DNA of 64,000 nt from Anaspis maculata. Its lineage: Eukaryota; Arthropoda; Insecta; Coleoptera; Scraptiidae. A program made the position numbers and the translations under genes. The first letter of the stretch is position 1. Each line of letters opens with the position of its first letter. The stretch is from positions 57,843,416 through 57,907,415 of the forward strand of contig OX421966.1 in NCBI GenBank assembly GCA_949128115.1, read 5' to 3'. Below, one piece after another: positions 55,424 to 64,000 of this stretch. Under the pieces are notes generated by a model, which was not told the origin of the DNA, did not search any database, and saw only the letters and a list, made by a program, of their open reading frames with translations.

Positions 55424-55900
55424 TGCACGTATAAGCACGTACAAAATAATAATAATAATAATAATAATATTCCAAAAACATGAGCAATAACCACACATAT
55501 TCGCGGAATTTGGATTATACGAACATTGCAAACAGGCAGCAGGGTATAGATTGGCGACACTTTATTTTTGGGCACAAAGTCGAATTTCGAGTCGAATTTA
55601 TTGATGAGGACATGTGTTTCCGTAAGTATCCGTGAGACAGGTAGGTATATAATTCCTGTAGCGTGCACGTATAAGCACGTACCTACGAAAAATTGAAAAA
55701 TCTCCTCGCTTCACATAAGAAATGACCGCCTGCACCTGTTCGCGAAGGTTGGATGATACGAACATTGCGAACTTGTAGCACAGTATCGGTTGGTGGTACT
55801 CTATCCTGGACTCTATCTTCGGCAAAGTCGAATTTATTGATGAGGGAATAGAGGTTTCCAGAACATCCGTCGTGAAAAATGTGAAATTTTGCAAAAGCAA
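55424..55900. repeat. Two direct repeats of about 240 bp within the P7 left arm
   Basis: GTGCACGTATAAGCACGTAC occurs near 55424 and 55662. The segment with ATACGAACATTGC followed by AAGTCGAATTTATTGATGAG occurs near 55516-55610 and again near 55756-55845. The right arm has related but fewer copies, so the duplication is partly one-sided. Confidence 0.65.
55447..55471. repeat. AAT microsatellite
   Basis: About eight AAT units. On the minus strand it makes a poly-Tyr run in a spurious frame. Confidence 0.9.
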
Positions 55901-56519
55901 GCGAAATGGAAGGTAGGTACTTAACGCAAAAGCAGTTGAAAAATTGCAAAAAAAAGTTATAATGAACCACACGATGGATACAAACATAATGAACTATAAC
56001 ATGCATCTGTCAGTTGCCTTGCCACTTGCCAGACGCGCACATTAATCAGGGCCGCGCTTAAAAGTTGGTTAGACTATGGGGCTATGCGATTTTGATCAGA
56101 TTATTGACTAAATCATCAGTCTCTTATTCTTCTTTTCCTCCATATCTTTCGACTCAATACAAATTCAACATATATTTTGGCAACAAATAAAGCAAAGATA
56201 GTATGATGTGGTGTGAACATTGCAAGCAATAATTAGGTACTTTGTTTCCGCTTGCAATGTTCACACCGCGCTTTCTTGATTGAATGGAATCTAAGCTTAA
56301 TACCACCTCACACCTCACCGAAAATATGAAATTAATATTATAATTATGGATAATAAGGGCGATAATAGCCCAATACTCCGGACCATTCGACTATTTGACA
56401 TCGACACTTTGGGGGGGGGGGGGGGAATGGATCGCCACGTTCATTCATGCACTACGGCGCAAGCTTCTAGGCTCATTACGATTTGCGAATTTGTGTCACC
56501 CCCAAATTCGCAATCGTCG

Positions 56520-56590
56520 ATTAACGTTAATGATCATTACACTTAATGATCATTGAGGTGCAGTCTGTCAAGAGTATTGATGATCATTCA
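56520..56590. repeat. Cluster of TGATCA palindromes at the centre of P7
   Basis: AATGATCATT occurs at least twice, and TGATCATT once more, within 70 bp. The same word clusters at 55098-55165 near the left end of P7. Spacing and symmetry suggest protein-binding sites, but no function is known. Confidence 0.55.
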
Positions 56591-57840
56591 ATTGCAAATT
56601 TGAGGGGACACACTGCAAAATCGTAATAAGCCTATGAGCTTGCGCCGTAGCGCATGAATAAACGTGGCGATCAATTTTTGCCCAAAATGTCAATGTCAAA
56701 TTTTATTGTCGAATGGTCCGAAAGTATTCGGCTATTATTGCCAATAGTATCTATAATTATAATGATAATTTCATATTTTAGGTGAGATGTGAGGTGGTAT
56801 TTAGCTTAGATTCCATTCAATCAAGAAAGCGTGGTGTGAACATTGCAAGCAATAACAAAATAATTATTGCTTGCAATGTTCACACCACATCACACTATAT
56901 TTATTTGTTGTCAAAATCTCTATGTTGAATTTTCATTGAGTCGGAAGAAATTGAGGAAACGAAGAATAAGAGACTGATGATTTAGTCAACCTGATCAAAA
57001 TCGCATAGTCCCATAGTCTAACCAACTTTTAAGCGCGGCCCTGGTTCATATGCGCGGCTGGCAAGTGGCAATAAGGCAACTGACAGATGCATGTTATAGT
57101 TCATTATGTTTGTACCTATCGTGTGGTTCATCATGACTTTTTTTGCAATTTTTCAACTGCTTTTGCGATACGTACCTTCTATTTCGCTGCTTTTCCAAAA
57201 TTTCACATTTTTCACGACAGACGTTTTGGAATATTCCCAATCTAGGCAGCATGTTGAAAAGCTATTTGCATAGTTTGAACCGAGGTTTAAGCTTATTTAT
57301 GAGATATTTATGGAAATAAACACTTATATAGATACCTACCTATCTTACGGATACTTACGGAAAAACCTATTCCCTCATCGATAAATCCGACTTTGCCAAA
57401 AATAGAGTACTCTGCCAACCGATACTGTGCTACAAGTTCGCAATGTTCGTATCATCCAACTTTCGCGAACGGGCGCAGGCGGTCAGTTTCTTATGTAAAG
57501 CGAGGAGATTTATAATTTTCAGGTGGTCATTTCTTATGTAAAGCAAAGATTTTTCAATTTTTCGTGCTTGCTTATACACGTTATGCTTATAATTTGGTAC
57601 AAAAGATGTTGTTGCAGGAGGCAAGACACAAAATCCAGTTTCTCCATTCCAGAAATACGTGTCTAAATGGCGTACCGGAATGACAGACTCGATGACAAAT
57701 ATCGCGATTCATTGCAGAAAAGCTGGCCAAAGATATTTAAAAATCACGGCGATGATGCACGACCACCGGCGATTATTCGGCGACTATGGCGACGTGACAC
57801 ACTAGTAATTCATGACCTTTCTAGTCTGTCAAGGGTATAA

Positions 57841-58690
57841 GCTATCCATACATCTTTTTCGTTTTAAGGCCATCTTAGCGCAAGCGTCAGCAGGGTGGTA
57901 CAAATACTGACAGACGACAGTTAACGGCGAAACAACAGAGATATTTAAGCTGTGTTTTGACACATGTTTTTGAAGTTAAGCCATTTCAGAAGCGATTTGC
58001 TTAGAAAAGCAGCTTTCTTACTGATTCTGCACTGCAGAAGGACCTTAGGTACATGATAATTTCATGCTCTGATCGTCCTAACAAGCCCAACTGGAAAACA
58101 AACTGTCAACACGTCTACTGTTCCAAGTGTTCGTATCAATATTTTTGTATGAGTCAAACAGTAATCATAGTTGAAGCTCGTAATAGAAAATATTGGCAAT
58201 TATTTTTTAATTATGATAACAATGTATGGATGAAAAAATAATGCCTATTGGATACCCTTGGGGATATCAGCTATCCATTGGAAAAAGTTTTTTGTCACAA
58301 AAATACGCTGAAAAGTTTGACGGTTTCAAAAATCAACCCTTTTGTCACTCCTCTCTTTGGCATTTTATATATAATGCACGAAGTCAGGTATGACATAAGT
58401 CGACATAAGCGTCCTGCAGCCAAAGGTAAGCAAGCTCTTTCGGGGGCCATCAACTTTTTCCGAATCGGATATTTGTTCCCACAGATATCCTCACTTGGAA
58501 TTGGAGCAAATTTTGACATATCCTTGACTTATGACGCTCAGTTTAATTCAACTTGACGCGGTCGAGTTTGAAACTTGACCAGGTCGATTTTGAAAATCGA
58601 CTTCATATCCGTAAAAAGATTGGCAGCCTGGCCCTTCTACGCTTCCGTATATTTCCATGATTCCATGGTCAACTTACCAAATGACCAAAT
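57841..58690. other. Unassigned stretch right of P7
   Basis: Two small plus-strand frames (58053-58241 and 58248-58556) show no motif I recognise. The first has four Cys in a CQHVYCSKCSYQYFC stretch, which is too little to call a zinc finger. No inverted partner was found. Confidence 0.3.
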
Positions 58691-59226
58691 TAAGGACGGA
58701 GTTGAACTGGTGAAATAAACGTTGCGGAATCAATCCCTGTGGATTTATTCCTTGATAGAATCTCACCATTCAGATCTCTTTCGAAAGCTACATACAAGGG
58801 TGTACTTTGGTTTGAACTCATTGGCATTTCCAAAATCCAAAAATCCAAAAAAAAAATTTCGATTATGAAATGCCAATGGGCTCAAACCAATGTACATCCT
58901 TGTACCTTTCGAAAAAGACCTAAATGGTGGGATTCTGTCAAAGAATAAACCCACAGGGATTGATTGCGTAACGCTTATTATCAGGGCCGGGCCTGGCCTA
59001 TCTGCCGCCTGCGTGCCAGCGAAAAATTGCCGCCCCCTTCACCGGCAGTGAAGACAAGACAACCCCCTTCCCCAAATGCGGGAATGAGAAGAATCTTTGA
59101 AATTCAACTTTATTATTATATTGCCGTCCCTATGACTTGCCGCCTGCGTGCAGGCACGCACTGCACGCCTGCTAGGCCCGGCCCTGCTTATTATTTAATC
59201 AATAGGAGGTATAACTCCGTCCTTAA
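58691..59226. mobile_element. MITE with AAGGACGGAGTT ends carrying two nested hairpins
   Basis: TAAGGACGGAGTT at the left and AACTCCGTCCTTA at the right (59213-59225) delimit 535 bp. Inside are foldback Y copy 2 (58703-58975) and a GC-rich inverted repeat, AGGGCCGGGCCTGGCC with GGCCCGGCCCT (58982-59187). The latter may itself be an insertion. Confidence 0.65.
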
Positions 59227-59387
59227 AATACATTCATCACCAGTTCCACCATACCTACAGATAATTTAGGTGACCAAAACTGTATCAAGAGTTGAAAAAG
59301 AATTCATTGACTTGTACCTAGATAATCATCATGTGGTACAAAAATTAAATAAAAAAACACAATGATTTTCTAGGAAAAAAAGTCGTT

Positions 59388-59462
59388 TCACGCGGATTCG
59401 AACCCACGATCTTCTGCTTGGAAATCTGATGTTTCATCTATTCGACTATCCGAACGTCTAGT
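59388..59462 (-). pseudogene. tRNA-like sequence
   Basis: Read on minus, GGATAGTCGAATAGATG, then CAGATTTCCAAG, then GTGGGTTCGAATCC follow the order A-box, anticodon arm, B-box. The T-stem and acceptor stem do not pair well when folded by eye. It is therefore more likely a tRNA-derived SINE head or tRNA pseudogene than a working gene. Confidence 0.4.
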
Positions 59463-59961
59463 ATGGTACCTTAACTGCTTATATTCTGCCCTCGATTCTG
59501 CCTGAAAATTTTTGAAATGGGTGCTGCTCGAAGTGCAGGCTGTGTTTGTTAAGAAAACAAGTTAGGTACGAAGGTACTTAGCCCTCGACTTAGCCGTAAT
59601 TATTGTTACCTAGCTCAGTTTTGCTGTTTGTTGAAGACGAGTTCACAATAATTATCACTCTAATTTACAATTTGATGTGGACGCAAAGCTGCGGGTTTCT
59701 TTGCGGTTGAAGGGAAGTTAAAAACTGAAGACCTCTATAATCTATTTTCTGGAAATCGACTCAGTAACTATAGTGGTGAAAAAACATAACATAACAATAC
59801 AAGGTCCAGTCTTTCATGTAGTTATATGCATCCCTATCGACTGAATTTTAGATTCCTGGACCCAGTTTTACCAACAATGTTTTCCTCGAGGTTTTCCTCG
59901 ATAGGTAGTTTGTATATCTAGTAGGTTCCCGGGGGAATATTCCCTACAATCGATGAAATTC
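59463..59961. other. Non-coding stretch
   Basis: No gene seen between the tRNA-like sequence and the second minisatellite. Confidence 0.35.
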
Positions 59962-60307
59962 ACGTGGAAGTCATGGAAATCAGTGGAAATCACGTGGAAG
60001 TCATGGAAGTCTGTAGAAGTCATGGAAATCAGTGGAAATCACGTGGAAGTCATGGAAGTCTGTAGAAGTCATGGAAATCAGTGGGAGTCATGGAAATCAG
60101 TGGAAATCACGTGGAAGTCATGGAACTCAGTGGAAATCACGTGGAAGTCATGGAACTCAGTGGAAATCACGTGGAAGTCTTGGAAATCAGTGGAAGTCAA
60201 TGGAAATCAGTGGAAGTCAGTGGAAGTCAATGGAAATCAGTGGAAGTCCATGGAAGTCAATGGAAGTCAGATGGAAATCAGTGGAAATCAGTCGATAGTG
60301 GAAGTCT
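59962..60307 (+). repeat. GGAARTCA minisatellite, copy 2
   Basis: The same unit as 54317-54690 (GTGGAAGTCA / ATGGAAATCA), about 34 units, with higher-order units such as CACGTGGAAGTCATGGAAAT. It runs in the same orientation as copy 1, although the surrounding P6 arms are inverted. Confidence 0.9.
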
Positions 60308-61088
60308 AGTGTACAAAATTTTCCTTGCGGAAAATGACAATATACGCTCGGTGTCCTGCACTGTAATATTCAGAAAAAGATCTAGAGCAACAAAGTAAAA
60401 AGTACACGTGAAAAATAAACTAACCTTGCAAAATCATGCAGAATTCAAGAGAGACCACGTTTCCAATGTTATATCTTGAAACTTTCGGTTTGAATCAGTT
60501 AAAATCATAAATAATCATTTTCAAAATTGATATTCTAGGGTCATTTTTCTAATAGCTGTTGGCACAATTGCAGAATGATTTTTGACGTTTTGTGGCGCCA
60601 AGGTTTAAAAGTAAATGTTTCATGCCATTTTCTGTGTTTCGTCGTCACACAAGACACTAGAGCTCAGTGACTTCGGGATTGTTGGGGGATGGCCCTTCTA
60701 ATTGGGGAGGGGGAGGGCGGTTTTAAGCAAGAAAATTCAAACATGGGACGCAATTTACCAAATCGACATTTGACACTCAAAAATCTACATCTAGTAGGTA
60801 TTTGCCTCGTGCCTTGGTGATAAATGGCAGAAGTACCAACTTGAAATTAATTCCAATGATTATTGCGATATGATCTTATTTATTTGTAATTTTATTAAAA
60901 GCAGCACGAAAAACGATGTATGTTACTCGCGCTGAAAACGGCATAGCATAACTCTCTTACATGCAGCTCTCGGCCTAGGGCCTCGAGCTGCATTCACGTT
61001 CGTTATGCTATGCCCGGCTTTCGGCGCTAGTAACATAAAATACTATTTCGCACTTTCTATCTTGCTTTCTACGTCTGCCAAGTGGCAT

Positions 61089-61678
61089 CTTACAAATCAA
61101 ATGATTAAAAGTGAGGTCCGTACAGTTTAAGCAGTTAATGCCTGGACTACCTGGGTAGGTACTTTTTCCGAATAGGTCATATTAGTCTTCCAAGCCGTGT
61201 ATAGAAAAAGATGCTCAAGCATGGTATGTTCTCAGTCTCCAATTCTTTATACAAGGTAATTTTTAGAAAGACTTGCCTCCAATTTCTCGCTTTTTTTTCT
61301 AAAAAAAGACAAACCAAGTTGATTTCTTTTTCGAGGGGGACATAACTAGCGTATTTTCAGTCTCGCCGTTTAACCCGTTAAAGGGTAAATAGTGGTAATT
61401 CTGTTCGTTGAAATTTAAACCGCCCGCGCCCTGTTGAAAATTAAATTTTAAAGGTCTGCAGTAAACTGTGCCTGAACCTAAAAATTAGCGGGACCGTTAA
61501 AAAATTAAATATTTCAAAGGACCCGTTGAAATATTCGTTTATCTTTGCAATTCGGTCGAATATAGGTACCTATTGGACGGCATAATGTAGGTGCCTACTT
61601 TGAAAGTAGACAAAATGTTGCGATTTCATCTGGAACTTATGCAATCTGCAAAACATACTCATAATAACCCAACTTCTC
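61089..61678. other. Non-coding stretch
   Basis: AT-rich. A few TTAAA-rich words near 61430-61530, no recognisable gene. Confidence 0.35.
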
Positions 61679-61873
61679 ATGGCGGCTTCACAGAACTTTG
61701 TGTGTCGCCGGCGACAGTGTCGCTGGCCAATTGGATTCAATCTGCCTGTACTCCCCTACCTCCCTCCATAATTCCCGCGACACGAGTTTCTGTCGTCGTG
61801 TCGTTCAAATTATTCAACTACAGTGGAGTGAGGGACTGTCGCCGGCGACAAACAAAGTTCTGTAAAGCCGTCA
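61679..61873. mobile_element. MITE, family C copy 2
   Basis: GGCGGCTTCACAGAACTTTG at the left and CAAAGTTCTGTAAAGCCG at the right are complementary. TGTCGCCGGCGACA sits just inside each end, as in the copy at 15959-16378. Confidence 0.75.
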
Positions 61874-61959
61874 TCAGGCTACCGTGTCAAAGAGACGTTC
61901 GTCAGAGGTGGACTTGTCTCTGCGCTCGCGTTTGAGTCTGCCGGCTGCCTCTGTGAGAA

Positions 61960-62125
61960 TCTTAATCCAGAAAAAACGCTTCCCACGAAACGTCCCCAGA
62001 AGATCACGCTCCTGCGCTGGATAAATGGTCCCCGGAAAAAACTTCCTCGGATATACCGTATAACGGAAAAACCGGCGCCCACAAAACGTCCCCTGGAAAT
62101 CACGTCCCCAGAAAAAACTATGATT
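61960..62125. repeat. Degenerate GTCCCCAGAAAA-type tandem repeat
   Basis: AAACGTCCCC and CAGAAAAAAC words recur every 20-40 bp. On the minus strand this produces Phe/Arg/Gly-rich frames that I regard as spurious. Confidence 0.5.
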
Positions 62126-62540
62126 ATTAGACGAGTTATTAGAGGGCTCCAAACGGTATACAGGGGGCATACCAAGCTGACCGGACGAGATACCGGAGGA
62201 CACAAGGAGGCTTATCGCGACTCAAAGCGATTATAAGCATCAAGTCCGCTATGGACTCAAATGACACAAAAAACAGGAAGAAGTATCTACACTCGAGTTT
62301 CTAGAACCACAATACACATAGGGGTTCATCCGGATTTCCCAAATAATACATGGAAACACAAGAAGAGCCCTACTAGACTCCGTTGTTGTGATTTGTTTTT
62401 CGAAACTCCATCGAGCCCCCTTGTGTCTCTCGCTTGGAGCCCTAGTAACTCGTCTTTTTTTTTTCCAAATTCTCCCAACTTCAGTAAGACTCCTTGTGTA
62501 TTCTATGTTGTTTGAAGCTCTGCTGACCCCCCTGCATTTC

Positions 62541-62716
62541 CCGTGGCTTTTGCAGCTTCAGCTGCTCCTGCAGCTCTTTTTTAGCACCTTGGTGCCCCTA
62601 GGTGGTATTTGGATCCCTAACTGCCTTCCCGTGGCTTTTGCAGCTTCAGCTACTCCTGCAGCTCTTTTTTAGCACCTTGGTGCCCCTAGGTGGGATTCGG
62701 AGCCCTAACTGCCTTC
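62541..62716. repeat. Tandem duplication of an 88-bp unit
   Basis: The unit CCGTGGCTTTTGCAGCTTCA... occupies 62541-62628 and again 62629-62716 with only a handful of differences. It also contains CAGCTGCTCCTGCAGCT. Young duplication, no gene function assigned. Confidence 0.85.
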
Positions 62717-63600
62717 CTTGTTTCTCACGTGTACTTGGAGCCCTGATGAGCCTCATGATACTTATGTATGATACTTATGTAGGGCGCTTATGTATGAAAA
62801 ACTAGCTCCCGTGGTGGTATCCGTGATAGTTGAATGAAAATTGTTTTGTTCGATCAGGGATAGCCCTTGAAACAATTTTTTTTTTGGCAATCGATATTTG
62901 TCGTCGTTGATTTTTGATGGCTTCTTCAAAATGAAGACATAAACCTTCTGGAGCTCCAGCTCCAATGGACAAATTTTCAAGTGTATAGGTTTATCTTGGA
63001 GGTAATGTAAAGTTCTACAAAATGAATGTAATAGTTTCTGTCAAAACCGATTTTGACAGGGTGGTTGGGTCTGCCTGTAATCTTCCTCGATAACTGTCGA
63101 ACCGTTGATTCGATTGACTTGAAATTTGACATGCAGACATGGTTTTGCCCTGGAATGAGTCCGTTGGCTTTTGGCTGTCTTCTGTCAAACGGAAGTATCA
63201 CTGTCAACAAATGTCAGAAGATATATTTCATGAAACTTGACTTGCAGTAATAATTATTCAAAATATATCCAATGGATTGGAACCCGATTTGGCAAGAAGC
63301 AACACAACAAAAGAGTCATATTAAGGCCGCAGTTGCAGTTTCCCACCATTCTCCAGTCGGGCGTAATGAATTTTCAAAATTTCTCCTGCCCGTTGCCACC
63401 CGATAGGGGAGCTCTCGCCGGTATTTTGACCAGAACGACTCGCTTCTGTAGCAGGACTCCACTCAAAAATTCATTCCTGCTCGCGTATCGATTTTTTTTT
63501 GAGAATTCCAACTGATATCGAAATTTGATACTGAATTTTTAGAGGAAAAATCTTTGGAATCCGACGGTTTTGGAGCTTTCCTCTCTAGAAAAACTGCAAA
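62717..63600. other. Non-coding stretch with a short hairpin
   Basis: CTGTCAAAACCGATTTTGACAG (about 63039-63060) is a 9-bp stem with a 4-nt loop. Otherwise no supported feature. Confidence 0.4.
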
Positions 63601-63603
63601 TTT

Positions 63604-63989
63604 TCAAACTTTCCATCCCTTGAACAGATTTCCACCACTTTTTTTTTCAAATAAGAGGTTAGTGGTTCTTGAATATTCCTCTTGTGTTGTTCTCTCGAGT
63701 GTTCTCTGCGTTTCAGTTTCTTCAATTTGCTTACCTTGACTCTCTGATGCTTGCCTTCTTTCTGCGTCTTCCTCATTGTTTTCTTCTGAACGATTCAATT
63801 CCCCAGGTCTAGTTGAAGATGAAGCATTATCATCTCCGCCTTGCTCCATATAGCTGTTTCCCCTTTTCTTTCCCTCTCTTCATCATTTTCTGACGAAGTT
63901 TCCGGGGGATTCGTTCCCGTCTTTCTTCTCATGATTAGAAAGTTCTCATCATCAATTCTCGATCCATCATCAGTCAATGAATCCTCCAA
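63604..63989 (-). CDS. Acidic low-complexity coding segment, partial and probably frameshifted
   Basis: Two overlapping minus-strand frames, 63989-63795 and 63849-63604, are both rich in Glu, Asp, Ser and Arg (for example LEDSLTDDGSRIDDENF and SEENNEEDAERRQASES). They look like one protein split by a frameshift near 63850. The first frame is open to the window edge. The second runs through GAGAGTCAAG|GTAAGC, a strong splice donor near 63734, so coding probably ends there and continues in another exon to the left. No domain is recognised. Acidic linkers like this occur in retrotransposon gag-like and nuclear proteins. Confidence 0.35.
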
Positions 63990-64000
63990 TTCACGTATGT

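Larger units (their letters stand above)
55072..57840. mobile_element. 2.8-kb palindromic element with exact 18-bp ends (P7)
   Basis: It begins TTATACCCTTGACAGACT (55072-55089) and ends with the exact complement (57823-57840). The arms pair from 55205 inward, for example GCCGGTGGTCGTGCATCATC (about 55231) with its complement near 57753, and meet near 56545. The terminal motif occurs again just outside the left end (near 55050) and inverted at the centre (near 56555), suggesting two elements fused head to head. Coding-like fragments inside the arms (such as VSEWRTEMRDLMTNDRYRD on the minus strand near 55340) may derive from a transposase, but I cannot identify it. Confidence 0.75.
53645..61088. 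repeat. Outer palindrome (P6), 7.4-kb span
   Basis: The arms of about 650 bp, 53645-54300 and about 60415-61088, pair through ATAGTATTTTATGTTACTAG, the GCATAGCATAAC hairpin and CATTGGAAACGTG. Both arms end internally at a GGAAGTCA minisatellite. Between them lie the 2.8-kb element 55072-57840 and an unpaired 2.1 kb on the right only (57841-59960). Confidence 0.8.

Noticed and set aside
55188..55496. 102-residue minus-strand frame with a poly-Tyr run
   Set aside because: The Tyr run is the AAT microsatellite. The rest lies in a palindrome arm, and the mirrored copy near 57640-57790 is interrupted, so it is at best a decayed fragment.
59388..59462. Functional tRNA gene on the minus strand
   Set aside because: A- and B-box words are present, but the T-stem and acceptor stem do not pair by eye. 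It is listed as a tRNA-like pseudogene instead.
61874..62205. Two overlapping Phe/Arg/Gly-rich minus-strand frames
   Set aside because: Both are produced by the degenerate GTCCCCAGAAAA-type repeats at 61960-62125 and show no protein-like complexity.
62388..62805. Leu/Ala-rich plus-strand frames with internal repeats
   Set aside because: They mirror the 88-bp tandem duplication, and the repeated peptide exists in overlapping frames, which argues against coding.
1..64000. LTR retrotransposon or endogenous retrovirus
   Set aside because: I found no long direct terminal repeats, no protease or integrase zinc-finger motifs and no primer-binding-site pair.

Overview
The window looks like repeat-rich, AT-rich nuclear DNA of an insect. 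The signs are spliced transposon genes with GT/AG signals, a P-element/THAP transposase, R2-, RTE- and R1-type retrotransposon sequence, and many copies of the TAGGTACCTA-type words common in hemipteran and lepidopteran genomes. A sap-feeding hemipteran is my best guess, but that is inference. There is no bacterial gene order, and I could not recognise a single-copy host gene with confidence.

Three long coding regions stand out. (1) 4596-6832 (+) is the main exon of a P-element-family transposase with a complete D-D-E triad and no THAP domain on this exon. (2) 44832-47798 (+) is an intact reverse transcriptase with an N-terminal zinc finger and a C-terminal restriction-like endonuclease. A 14-bp direct repeat brackets it exactly (44816-44829 and 47884-47897), which I read as a target-site duplication. 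(3) 47977-50247 (+) begins at a splice acceptor. It encodes an RTE-type apurinic-like endonuclease with its key residues present, joined to a reverse-transcriptase relic that has lost its catalytic aspartates, all in one open frame. It is a candidate domesticated gene. Smaller coding relics are a two-exon THAP domain (18005-17376, minus), the C-terminus of an R1-like retrotransposon (36869-37270, minus) and a possible Crypton-type recombinase N-terminus (34863-35102, minus).

Much of the rest is inverted repeats nested inside inverted repeats. Their ends are: 3541-4051, 7221-9726, 9837-11248, 12322-12608, 12885-13252, 13365-13604, 15959-16378, 16941-17091, 18805-19056, 19533-20757, 22188-22775, 23080-26690, 26697-34765, 35870-41323, 41341-44277, 50621-53579, 53645-61088 and 55072-57840. 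Their arms are visibly diverged by substitutions and by insertions present on one side only, so they are old genomic structures and not assembly echoes. Several one-sided insertions keep readable target-site duplications: TTA, TAA, or the 8-bp GGTTCCAT. This gives a relative order of events.

Functionally, the window looks like a graveyard and nursery of transposons. P/THAP-type and TTA-inserting (PIF/Harbinger-like) DNA transposons, foldback elements and non-LTR retrotransposons are stacked on one another. Any transcript crossing the large palindromes would fold into long double-stranded RNA, so small-RNA production is a reasonable hypothesis. The sequence itself does not show it.
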